A stretch of DNA of 5,469 nt, from positions 1-5,469 of the forward strand of contig CALAKE010000589.1 in assembly GCA_937922775.1 (NCBI GenBank). Reading direction: 5' to 3'. Positions 1-5,469 of the stretch are shown here, piece by piece. The notes below the pieces were generated by a model. It was not told where the DNA came from, did not search any database, and worked only from the letters and a program-made list of their open reading frames with translations. The first letter of the stretch is position 1, and every line of letters starts with the position of its first letter. The stretch comes from an uncultured bacterium. Lineage in GTDB: Bacteria; Acidobacteriota; UBA890. Made by a program: the position numbers and the translations under genes.

Positions 1-1436
1 CCGAACGACTCGCGCAACAGCTCGCGCACGGCAAGGCTGATCGGCAGATCCATCGATGTACGGGACGCGGCGTAGCCGTCCTCCGCGGCGACCACCTTCG
101 CCAGCATCGGGTAGCGTGCCCGAGTCTCGCTGTCTGGATCCTCCGTAATGACGTGGAACCCCTGCTCCCGGACGTGCTCGACGATCCGTTGTACCTGGTC
201 CATAGGTCGAACGTCGACGACGAGACGTAGGTCGAGCTCGGCGATCGCCAAGTCGGGAACGATTGTTCGTGCCTCCTCGGCGACCCAGCCGCTGCGCATT
301 CCGCGCACGTTCAGCGATGGGTAGGTTATGGCCTCGACGCGCCGTTCCCACTGGCCCTCGGGCTCCGCGAATCCGAGGGCGGCAGGCGACTGGGCTGGGT
401 CATCTGGAATTGTTGCCAGAGCAGCGAGCTCGGTTTCCGTAAGCTCGACTCGGTCGTCGTACCAGCCGGCGACCAGAACCTGGCCCGTAGCGGGGTCCTT
501 CATGGTGCTGAGAAGCTGCGCCAGACGCATGGCCGGATTGGGGGCCCAATTGCCGTAGTGACCGCTATGTAGCGGCCGGAGGGGGCCGTAGACGGTGATC
601 TGAACGGACGTGATGCCCCTCACTCCGAAGGTCAATGTGGGGGTTCCGGAGGGGTGTTTCGGGCCGTCGGCGATCAGCACCAGGTCGGCGGCCAACAGGC
701 TTTCATGCTGCCGTGCCACGGCGCTCATGTTGGGTGAGCCTGATTCCTCATCACCCTCGAAGAAGAACTTGATGTTGGATTGCGGCTCGATGCCTGCCGA
801 CATCAAGGCGTCCAGGGCTGTCAGCGCCATGATGATCGGCGAACGATCGTCGGAGGCGGAGCGTGCGTAGACGCGCCAATCGGGGTCGACCGGGCCGTCA
901 TCCGGCAACGCAACAATCGAAGCACCCTCGGCAAGGCTGCCGTTGCGGTAGACAGGTTCCCAAGGATCGTGGCCGATCCACTGCGATTGATCCACGGCCT
1001 GCCCGTCGTAGTGAGCGTAGATCATCACTGTTCGGCGCGCTCCCGGCACAAGTCGCTCAGCGAATACGTACGGAGGGCCGTCCGTCTCCAGCAGTTGACC
1101 CTGAATTCCGCGCCGTTCGAGAGCCGCGAGAATCCACTCCGCGGCACGGCGAATGTTGGGCGTGTCGGAGGCGACGTTCGGAATCGATAGAAAATCGGTG
1201 AACTCTGCAAGGATCTCGCGCTCGTGCGCTTCACGATATTGCCGAGCACCGAGCACGACCTCGGACAGTTCCGTCTGGCCCGTGTTGCCCGCCTGTGCCG
1301 ATTCACTGATTCGATTCGGCCCCATCGCTGCGCTCGAGGTGGAGAGCAACGAGCCGACCGTTGGTGTAGTTGAGACAGCCATCAGGGTGGCTGCGACTGC
1401 TGCCACAATCGTGATCGAGATCAGCCGTGATCGCAT
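1..1436 (-). CDS. Exported M20-family metallopeptidase (dipeptidase/deacetylase type), C-terminus cut by window edge
   Basis: Reading the minus strand from the ATG at 1434-1436 gives 478 codons without a stop up to base 1. An AGGAGG (1445-1450) lies eight bases upstream. Residues 1-38 look like a signal peptide or membrane anchor: Arg-2 and Arg-4, then a hydrophobic stretch to about 20. The rest follows the M20 di-zinc hydrolase plan: AHYDGQ (141-146; His142 metal ligand, Asp144), SASDD (193-197; Asp196 probable bridging ligand), FEGDEESGS (226-234; Glu230 general base, Glu231 ligand), ADGP (256-259; Asp257 ligand), and LHSGHYGN (289-296), typical of the lid/dimerisation domain. The last expected ligand, a C-terminal His, would lie beyond the window. 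Family members hydrolyse peptide or N-acyl bonds; this one probably acts outside the cytoplasm on small peptides, but the substrate cannot be read from the sequence. The usual DDKGP after the bridging Asp is DDRSP here. It follows modC on the same strand. Confidence 0.9.
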   Translation of the reverse strand, partial: MRSRLISITIVAAVAATLMAVSTTPTVGSLLSTSSAAMGPNRISESAQAGNTGQTELSEVVLGARQYREAHEREILAEFTDFLSIPNVASDTPNIRRAAEWILAALERRGIQGQLLETDGPPYVFAERLVPGARRTVMIYAHYDGQAVDQSQWIGHDPWEPVYRNGSLAEGASIVALPDDGPVDPDWRVYARSASDDRSPIIMALTALDALMSAGIEPQSNIKFFFEGDEESGSPNMSAVARQHESLLAADLVLIADGPKHPSGTPTLTFGVRGITSVQITVYGPLRPLHSGHYGNWAPNPAMRLAQLLSTMKDPATGQVLVAGWYDDRVELTETELAALATIPDDPAQSPAALGFAEPEGQWERRVEAITYPSLNVRGMRSGWVAEEARTIVPDLAIAELDLRLVVDVRPMDQVQRIVEHVREQGFHVITEDPDSETRARYPMLAKVVAAEDGYAASRTSMDLPISLAVRELLRESF

Positions 1437-1444
1437 GGGTGCTT

Positions 1445-1450
1445 CCTCCT
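1445..1450 (-). promoter_or_regulatory. Shine-Dalgarno site of the M20 peptidase gene
   Basis: The minus strand reads AGGAGG here, eight bases before the ATG at 1436. It is a near-perfect ribosome binding site and fixes the start of the peptidase. It lies in the 44-base gap after the modC stop. That gap shows no hairpin with a T-tract, so read-through from modC is possible. Confidence 0.8.
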
Positions 1451-1480
1451 CTTTTCGTTCAAGCCCACATATCCGAGGTT

Positions 1481-2566
1481 CTACTCGAGTACCTCCAGGG
1501 CGGCGGTCTTCACCAAGCAGGTCACCTCGACTCCGGGCGCCATACCGAGATCTCGCACCGCGTCGTTCGTGACTTCAGCCCACAGTCGTTGATCGGCGAC
1601 TGACAGAGCCGCGAATATGTGACCGTGACGAGGAACGAGCTCTTCGATTCGTGCGGGGAACCGGTTCCGCGCTGACAGCCTGACTACCTCGCCGCGGGCG
1701 AGCATGACGTCGGACGCAGCGAATTGTACGTAGGTTGGATCTGACGGGGGGGCATCGACGTGGGGGAGTCGCACGCAGACCTCACCCCGGGTTCCGGGGA
1801 CACACGCCAACCACGCACCGTCAGAGCTTCTGACAGGACGAACCAGCCGCAACAGATTGACCGGCTCTCCGTTCGAGCCAGCTAGACCTGCAGCTCCGAG
1901 CACTTCCTCGGGATCTCCTTCTTGGACGACGCGGCCGCCATCGAGCGCCACCACCCAGTCAGCGAGGCGCTGAACCTCGGCACGATGGTGACTGACGTAG
2001 AGCGTCGGCAAATCCCACTCGTGGATGATCCGGTCGACATAGCCGAGAATGGTGCCGCGGCGGGACTCATCGACCGCCGCCACGGGCTCGTCCATCAGGA
2101 GCAACTCGGGCGCCGACATGAGCGCCCGCCCCAGAGCCAGCCGCTGCCCTTCCCCGCCCGAAAGAGTGTCGGGGCGGCGCCCGAGCATTGTGCCGAGATC
2201 TAGCACTTCGATAATGCGTTCGACTGCCGGTGCGCTGCCATTTCCCTGCCTGCGGCGCTGGCCGTAGCGGAGGTTCTGCTCGACGCTGAGGTGAGGGAAG
2301 AGTCTCTGGTCCTGAAACACAACGCCGAGGCGGCGCTTGTCCGGCGCCACAGAGAGCGACAAGGCGGAATCGAAGAGCACGTGGTCACCCCACGAGATAC
2401 GGCCCGACTCCGGAGAGAGAAACCCGGCGATGGCCATGAGGATCGAGGTCTTACCCGCTCCCGACGGGCCAAAAAGCGCAATCATTCTCTCGTCGGTTGT
2501 GAAATCGACATCGAGATCGAACCCCGTCGGGAAGCGATGCCGGCAGGCTACCCGTAGATGACTCAC
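1481..2566 (-). CDS. modC: Molybdate ABC transporter ATP-binding protein ModC
   Basis: This is the cytoplasmic ATPase that powers molybdate import through ModB. With the GTG at 2564-2566 as start the protein has 361 residues, close to the usual ModC length of about 350. Visible motifs: Walker A GPSGAGKT (33-40), Q-loop VVFQDQ (Gln85), ABC signature LSGGEGQ (135-141), Walker B LLLMDEP (155-161), and the switch His in YVSHH (His193). Residues from about 297 to the end look like the TOBE/Mop-like domain that distinguishes ModC from generic ABC ATPases and is thought to bind oxyanion for regulation. The GTG at 2566 is preferred because it forms a GTGA overlap with the modB stop and has GGGAGG five bases upstream. 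A longer reading from a GTG at 2591-2593 is open but adds nine residues with no family match. The frame is intact, including across a seven-G run near 1746-1752. Confidence 0.95.
   Translation of the reverse strand: MSHLRVACRHRFPTGFDLDVDFTTDERMIALFGPSGAGKTSILMAIAGFLSPESGRISWGDHVLFDSALSLSVAPDKRRLGVVFQDQRLFPHLSVEQNLRYGQRRRQGNGSAPAVERIIEVLDLGTMLGRRPDTLSGGEGQRLALGRALMSAPELLLMDEPVAAVDESRRGTILGYVDRIIHEWDLPTLYVSHHRAEVQRLADWVVALDGGRVVQEGDPEEVLGAAGLAGSNGEPVNLLRLVRPVRSSDGAWLACVPGTRGEVCVRLPHVDAPPSDPTYVQFAASDVMLARGEVVRLSARNRFPARIEELVPRHGHIFAALSVADQRLWAEVTNDAVRDLGMAPGVEVTCLVKTAALEVLE
2563..2566 (-). promoter_or_regulatory. GTGA stop/start overlap coupling modB to modC
   Basis: On the minus strand the four bases GTGA hold both the GTG start of modC and the TGA stop of modB. 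The preceding GGGAGG (2572-2577) lies inside the modB coding sequence, five bases before the GTG. Such overlaps usually mean translational coupling, here keeping permease and ATPase production matched. Confidence 0.75.
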
Positions 2567-3246
2567 GAGGACCTCCCGCGACGCTCCAGCCACTCGCTGA
2601 ACGCCAGGGCCGCAGCCGCCAGCAGGACCGCCACAATCGCCAGGCGAGTGCTACTGGCACCACCCCCTGCACGGTTCATCTCAGTGAAGACCCCGAGCGG
2701 CAACGTCCGCGTTTCTCCCGGGATGTTCCCGGCGAAGGTAATCGTGGCGCCGAACTCGCCCAGACTACGGGCAAAGGCCAAGACTGCTCCGGCGATAATC
2801 CCAGGGCGCGCGAGAGGCAGGCTGATACTCAGAAAGCTGTCGACTCGGCTGGCGCCCAAGGATCGTGCCGCCTCCTCCAGTCGACGGTCCACGCCCTGGA
2901 ATGCGAGGCGGATGGCTCGCACCATCAGTGGGAAGCCGAGTGCGGCGCTCGCGATAGCCGCTGCCCACCACGTGAAGGCGATCTGTATCCCGAAAACCTC
3001 TTCTAGCCAGCCGCCAATCCACCCCTGTCTGCCAAATAACCGCAGAAGCAGGTAGCCGGTCACCACTGGCGGCAGCACGAGCGTGAGGTTCACGAGGGTC
3101 TCGACGAAGATCTTGCCGCGGAAGTCACGCCGGGCTAGCAACCAGCCGAGCGCCACGCCGAAGGGTAGGGACAGGGCCACGGCCCACAACGCAACTCTCA
3201 GACTGAGGCTTACGGCTGTCCATTCGGCTGATGTCAGTCCGACCAT
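2563..3246 (-). CDS. modB: Molybdate ABC transporter permease ModB
   Basis: This inner-membrane subunit forms the channel of the molybdate importer. The 227-residue length matches ModB (about 225-230). Hydrophobic segments lie near 12-37, 48-71, 88-110, 148-162 and 201-217, as in this permease class. The EAA loop that docks on the ATPase starts at EEAARSLGAS (124-133) and continues to Pro148. The diagnostic ModB stretch GEFGATITFAGNIPGETR (163-180) follows, and LPPVVTGYLLL (58-68) is also typical. The ATG at 3244-3246 follows the modA stop by a single base and has GGTGAG (3255-3260) eight bases upstream, inside the end of modA. The TGA overlaps the modC start. It is the second gene of the operon. 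The CysT/SulT sulfate permeases are the closest alternative, but the motif set and the ModA-like neighbour favour molybdate. Confidence 0.95.
   Translation of the reverse strand: MVGLTSAEWTAVSLSLRVALWAVALSLPFGVALGWLLARRDFRGKIFVETLVNLTLVLPPVVTGYLLLRLFGRQGWIGGWLEEVFGIQIAFTWWAAAIASAALGFPLMVRAIRLAFQGVDRRLEEAARSLGASRVDSFLSISLPLARPGIIAGAVLAFARSLGEFGATITFAGNIPGETRTLPLGVFTEMNRAGGGASSTRLAIVAVLLAAAALAFSEWLERRGRSS
2572..2577 (-). promoter_or_regulatory. Shine-Dalgarno site deciding the modC start
   Basis: The minus strand reads GGGAGG, within the last codons of modB. It is five bases from the GTG at 2566. It lies downstream of the alternative GTG at 2593 and so could not serve it, which is why the shorter ModC was chosen. 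Confidence 0.7.
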
Positions 3247-3247
3247 T

Positions 3248-4033
3248 TCAGAAGCTCACCCCGCGCGGTGCGGCAAAACCACTCTCGATGAAGTGGTTCC
3301 GTCCACGCTCAGATACGAGGAAATCGTACAGCTCGGCCGCCTGCGGGCTCCCAGCATCGAGGAGCAACAGAGGGTACTCGATCGGGCTGTGGGTTGACGC
3401 GTCAATGGTGGTAATCACTCTAACGGCGTCTGAGGTGGCGGCGTCCGATGAGTAGACAAACGCGGCGTCCGCCTCACGGCCAGCGGCGAGAGCCAAGGCG
3501 GCTCGGACATCGAGGGTGGGCAGCAAGCGTGGCTCGATACGCGACCAGAGTCCCAGAGTCTCGAGAGCTTCGCGTGCGTAAACTCCGGCCGGCACCGCCT
3601 CGGTGTCGGCGATGGCGATGAGGCCGAACCGGTCGTCCGAGATCAGAGACGTGAGATCGACAGTCGCACCTATGGTCGTTTCTCTGGCGACAACCACGAC
3701 CAGGCGATTGCCGGCCACGCTCGAGCTGGCGACGACGGTCTGACGCCCCGCCACATAGTTGGCCCAAGAGGTGCTCGCCGAGAGCAGCAGGTCGGCGGGT
3801 GCACCAGAGGTCACCTGGCGTGCGAGCGTCGAGGTCGGGCCATAGCTTGCACGAACCTGGATTCCGGTATCATCGGTGAACTCGGCGATGGCGTCGTCGA
3901 GGGCGTTGATGGTGCTGGCCGCTGCCAGGATCAATACGCCTCGACCAGCACGCGGGGGCGAAGGACCGCCACAGCCCGGCGTGCTGAGTGAGAGCACAAT
4001 AAGAGCGGACACGGCCACGCACGCAATCCGCAT
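3248..4033 (-). CDS. modA: Molybdate-binding protein ModA, probable lipoprotein
   Basis: This is the extracytoplasmic receptor that captures molybdate (or tungstate) and delivers it to ModB. From the ATG at 4031-4033 it is 261 residues, close to E. coli ModA (257). It opens with a signal peptide, MRIACVAVSALIVLSLSTPG, followed by Cys21, a probable but non-canonical lipobox (Thr-Pro-Gly-Cys). The fold follows E. coli ModA closely: AAAST (37-41), TSTLARQ (67-73), GAPADLLLSAS (77-87), PAGVYAREAL (148-157), DVRAALAL (175-182), VYSSDA (193-198). Four oxyanion-contacting positions match E. coli: Ser40 (Ser12), Ala149 (Ala125), Val176 (Val152) and Tyr194 (Tyr170). The fifth, Ser39, is Thr67. The start is uncertain: ATGs at 4070-4072 (274 aa) and 4220-4222 (324 aa) are in frame, and none has a clear ribosome binding site. 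The shortest was chosen because it begins directly with a signal peptide and fits the family length. It is the first gene of the operon. Confidence 0.92.
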   Translation of the reverse strand: MRIACVAVSALIVLSLSTPGCGGPSPPRAGRGVLILAAASTINALDDAIAEFTDDTGIQVRASYGPTSTLARQVTSGAPADLLLSASTSWANYVAGRQTVVASSSVAGNRLVVVVARETTIGATVDLTSLISDDRFGLIAIADTEAVPAGVYAREALETLGLWSRIEPRLLPTLDVRAALALAAGREADAAFVYSSDAATSDAVRVITTIDASTHSPIEYPLLLLDAGSPQAAELYDFLVSERGRNHFIESGFAAPRGVSF

Positions 4034-4183
4034 GCTAGCCAGAGGACGGAGTGATCGAGAGCAGGTGGGCATAGGACCCGACCAGAGTACCCACAGGCCC
4101 AAGGGGAGGCAACGGCGTCGAAGCAAGGGGTGTATGGCAGAAACGAGTGTGCTAGCGTTTCCCAATCCCCGGTGTGATGATTC

Positions 4184-4201
4184 GCCACTGAATCCAGTGG
4201 C
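4184..4201. repeat. Perfect inverted repeat, 7-bp arms with 4-base centre
   Basis: GCCACTG-AATC-CAGTGGC is a perfect dyad with seven-base arms. It ends 50 bases before the ATG of the MauE-Trx gene and lies 150 bases upstream of the chosen modA start. No T-tract follows on either strand, so it is not a typical intrinsic terminator. It could be an operator for a dimeric regulator acting on one or both divergent genes, or a hairpin in a leader RNA. Arms of this length can also occur by chance. Confidence 0.4.
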
Positions 4202-4242
4202 CTCGTTTCCTGAGCGGGCCATCTAATGGAACCGAAGCGTCC

Positions 4243-4248
4243 AGAGGT
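4243..4248 (+). promoter_or_regulatory. Probable ribosome binding site of the MauE-Trx gene
   Basis: AGAGGT lies immediately before the ATG at 4252, with about four bases between the AGAGG core and the start. This is slightly short but workable. The upstream ATG at 4226 is out of frame, so 4252 is the natural start. Confidence 0.5.
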
Positions 4249-4251
4249 CAA

Positions 4252-5283
4252 ATGGCAGCGAAATCGAAGCGCAAACGAGCGCAAGTGAAACAGCAGGGTC
4301 AGACTCCTCAGCAGCCACTGCAAGCCCGTGTCTCGAGGATTGCTGGCATCATTTTGGGGCTCGCGATGCTCGTCGCCGGCTTCTTCAAGGCCATCGATCC
4401 TTGGACGTTCCTCGGATCGTTACCGGCATACGGCGTGCCGGAGATCCTGCATTACCCGATCGTCATCGCTCTCCCGGCCCTCGAGGTCGCCCTGGGTGTC
4501 ATGTTGATTGCCGGGTGGCAACTCAGGTGGGCGGGCATCGTCTCGATAGCTCTGATTGCGGTCTTCAGTGCCGCGATCGCCTACGGCTGGAGTCTGGGTG
4601 ATCTCGAGGAGTGCGGCTGCTTCGGGCCCTTCATCCAGCGTTCGCCGGGGCAGGCTCTCTTGCAGGACCTCGGCCTTCTCATCCTGGCCGTATTGGTTGT
4701 ATCAGGGCCCGCAGCGAGCATGCGGACACTGACAAGACGGCAGTTGGGGGTGCTCGGGATCGTCGCGGTCGTCGCGCTGTCGGTTTCCGCCGCCGGGATG
4801 GCACGTGACACGAGCACAGTGGGCTCGGATGTTACCCAGATGGCGCAGCTAATACCCAGCGAAGAGCCGCCCCGGGCGTCCGATCCGACGGGTTCCATGG
4901 CGCGGCCCAAGCCGAGTGACCTGGCGCCCGATGAGCTCGACCTGGAGAATCGCGAGTACCTCGTTTACATGTTCCATCCGCGCTGCCCCCATTGCAACGA
5001 AGCTGCGCCGGTCATCGCCACATATGCTAGTCACTTCTCGTTGCCGAGCTTGGTCGGGTTTACCTTTGACGCGGTGCCGGCCGAAGTCGACGAGTACAAA
5101 GCAAAGATGGCGGTGCCGTTCCCCGTGTATCAACTGCCGTCGCGGGCCTTTGTGCAGTTCACAGGCGATGGCGCGGTGCCGCAGCTCGTGTACGTTCGCA
5201 AGGGTGAGATTGTTCGCGTCTGGCCAGGCATGCCTCCCACGGCAGAGCGGTTGCGCGAATACATTGCGAGCGTAACCCGCTGA
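4252..5283 (+). CDS. DoxX/MauE-type membrane domain fused to a thioredoxin-like CPHC domain
   Basis: The 343-residue protein has two parts. After a basic cytoplasmic head (KSKRKR at 4-9), four hydrophobic helices (about 29-47, 64-88, 91-111, 137-153) form a DoxX/MauE-like bundle, with ECGCFG (120-125; Cys121, Cys123) between helices 3 and 4. A basic loop (RTLTRRQ, 158-164) and a fifth helix (about 166-183) lead to a linker of about 45 residues and a thioredoxin-like domain (about 230-340). That domain has FHPRCPHCNE (241-250; Cys245/Cys248) and a probable cis-Pro in AVPQLVYV (Pro310). With the N-terminus inside and five helices, both cysteine motifs fall on the outer face, consistent with the positive-inside rule. 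MauE relatives support disulfide chemistry during maturation of periplasmic proteins. The inferred role is a membrane thiol-disulfide oxidoreductase passing electrons between the two motifs. Direction (oxidase or reductase) and client are unknown. The adenosyltransferase gene follows 42 bases downstream. Confidence 0.85.
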   Translation: MAAKSKRKRAQVKQQGQTPQQPLQARVSRIAGIILGLAMLVAGFFKAIDPWTFLGSLPAYGVPEILHYPIVIALPALEVALGVMLIAGWQLRWAGIVSIALIAVFSAAIAYGWSLGDLEECGCFGPFIQRSPGQALLQDLGLLILAVLVVSGPAASMRTLTRRQLGVLGIVAVVALSVSAAGMARDTSTVGSDVTQMAQLIPSEEPPRASDPTGSMARPKPSDLAPDELDLENREYLVYMFHPRCPHCNEAAPVIATYASHFSLPSLVGFTFDAVPAEVDEYKAKMAVPFPVYQLPSRAFVQFTGDGAVPQLVYVRKGEIVRVWPGMPPTAERLREYIASVTR

Positions 5284-5312
5284 ATCCAAATCGGTCGCAT
5301 GGGAGCGACAGC

Positions 5313-5319
5313 AAGGAGG
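5313..5319 (+). promoter_or_regulatory. Shine-Dalgarno site selecting the TTG start of the adenosyltransferase
   Basis: AAGGAGG ends six bases before TTG at 5326-5328, a near-ideal ribosome binding site. The in-frame ATG at 5299-5301 lies upstream of this site and has no purine-rich motif of its own, so the TTG is preferred. The 42-base gap after the preceding stop shows no terminator, which suggests one transcript. Confidence 0.75.
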
Positions 5320-5325
5320 AGCCTC

Positions 5326-5469
5326 TTGCCACGGCTGACCCGAATCTACACGCGCACGGGAGATGATGGCACGACGCAGCTAGCGTCTGGGCGTGAGGTG
5401 CCGAAAGATGCCCCGCGTGTGCAGGCGTACGGGGCGGTTGACGAGCTCAACGCTCAGATCGGTGTTGCC
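5326..5469 (+). CDS. Cob(I)alamin adenosyltransferase, PduO type, N-terminal part only
   Basis: The enzyme transfers the 5'-deoxyadenosyl group of ATP to cob(I)alamin or cobinamide to make adenosylcobalamin in the cytoplasm. Only the first 48 codons are in the window. They contain two hallmark PduO-family motifs: RIYTRTGDDGTT (residues 6-17), the N-terminal ATP-binding loop, and RVQAYGAVDELNAQIG (31-46), the start of the helical bundle with the conserved Asp-Glu-Leu-Asn. A full protein would be about 180-190 residues. The start is read as TTG because of the AAGGAGG six bases upstream and because family members usually begin a few residues before the TRTGD motif. The ATG at 5299 would add nine residues. 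It probably shares a transcript with the MauE-Trx gene. The remainder, including most of the active site, is beyond the edge. Confidence 0.9.
   Translation, partial: MPRLTRIYTRTGDDGTTQLASGREVPKDAPRVQAYGAVDELNAQIGVA

Larger units (their letters stand above)
4034..4251. other. Divergent intergenic region between modA and the MauE-Trx gene
   Basis: About 220 bases with no supported gene. It must hold the promoters for the leftward mod operon and the rightward MauE-Trx/adenosyltransferase pair. I cannot place convincing -35/-10 pairs on either strand. The modA frame stays open leftward from 4222, so a longer ModA is formally possible. However, the extra residues form an unlikely leader placed before an already complete signal peptide. 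The one clear structural element is the inverted repeat at 4184-4201. I do not see a ModE-type operator or a molybdenum-cofactor riboswitch, though a diverged version could escape reading by eye. Confidence 0.6.

Noticed and set aside
1437..1480. Intrinsic terminator between modC and the peptidase gene
   Set aside because: The short gap holds a purine-rich ribosome binding site but no stem-loop followed by a T-tract on the minus strand.
328..1572. Several plus-strand open frames of 76-139 codons opposite the peptidase gene, and a minus-strand frame at 1025-1306
   Set aside because: They overlap the M20 frame, which carries the full set of family motifs. The shadows are rich in Arg, Ser and Pro, as expected from out-of-frame GC-rich DNA, and show no recognisable domain.
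1746..1752. Run of seven G bases in modC as a possible frameshift
   Set aside because: The reading frame continues through it into a normal TOBE-like C-terminal domain and an expected total length, so there is no sign of an error or programmed shift.
1922..3455. Plus-strand frames opposite modC, modB and modA, including a 165-codon one at 2558-3055
   Set aside because: All lie antisense to well-supported transporter genes and show no motif. High GC content makes long antisense frames common.
4034..4222. N-terminal extension of ModA to the ATG at 4220-4222
   Set aside because: It would put 63 residues before a complete signal peptide, exceed the family length, and span the only inverted repeat of the promoter region. 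No ribosome binding site precedes it.
4034..4251. Possible molybdenum-cofactor riboswitch or ModE-type operator upstream of modA
   Set aside because: I looked for the paired conserved segments and for a TATA-rich ModE-like palindrome and found neither. The region's only dyad has a different sequence.
4849..5289. A 146-codon minus-strand frame opposite the thioredoxin domain
   Set aside because: The plus-strand frame has CPHC and the expected fold. The antisense product has no family features.
5299..5301. ATG as start of the adenosyltransferase
   Set aside because: It is in frame but has no ribosome binding site. The TTG at 5326 has AAGGAGG at ideal spacing and begins the protein where family members normally start.

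Overview
The window reads as ordinary chromosomal DNA from a GC-rich bacterium. It is densely coded, has GTG and TTG starts as well as ATG, and has strong purine-rich Shine-Dalgarno sites before several genes. I see no IS element, phage gene, tRNA, rRNA or CRISPR. An exported metallopeptidase, a ModA with a lipoprotein-like signal peptide and a membrane-anchored thioredoxin domain all imply an envelope with an extracytoplasmic compartment. Planctomycetota, Gemmatimonadota or a similar free-living group would fit, but the lineage is a low-confidence guess.

The left three quarters (1-4033) lie on the minus strand and, in transcription order, hold modA, modB, modC and an exported M20-family metallopeptidase whose C-terminus is cut off by the left edge. 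modA, modB and modC encode a complete molybdate ABC importer: binding protein, permease, and ATPase with a C-terminal TOBE/Mop-like domain. The genes are packed tightly: one base separates modA from modB, and modB and modC share a GTGA overlap. The peptidase follows modC after about 44 bases with its own strong ribosome binding site, so it may be the last cistron of the mod transcript, although no functional link to molybdate is evident.

An intergenic region of about 220 bases (4034-4251) separates the mod operon from a divergent plus-strand pair. It contains one clean 7-bp-arm inverted repeat. The first plus-strand gene (4252-5283) fuses a DoxX/MauE-type membrane domain carrying a Cys-Gly-Cys motif to a thioredoxin-like domain carrying CPHC. 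The layout resembles a one-piece electron relay for extracytoplasmic disulfide chemistry. The second gene begins 42 bases later from a TTG codon and is the start of a PduO-type cob(I)alamin adenosyltransferase, cut off by the right edge.

The best candidate for something not fully described is the MauE-Trx fusion. The other genes belong to well-known families, with small deviations noted in the findings. I found no convincing novel multi-gene system.
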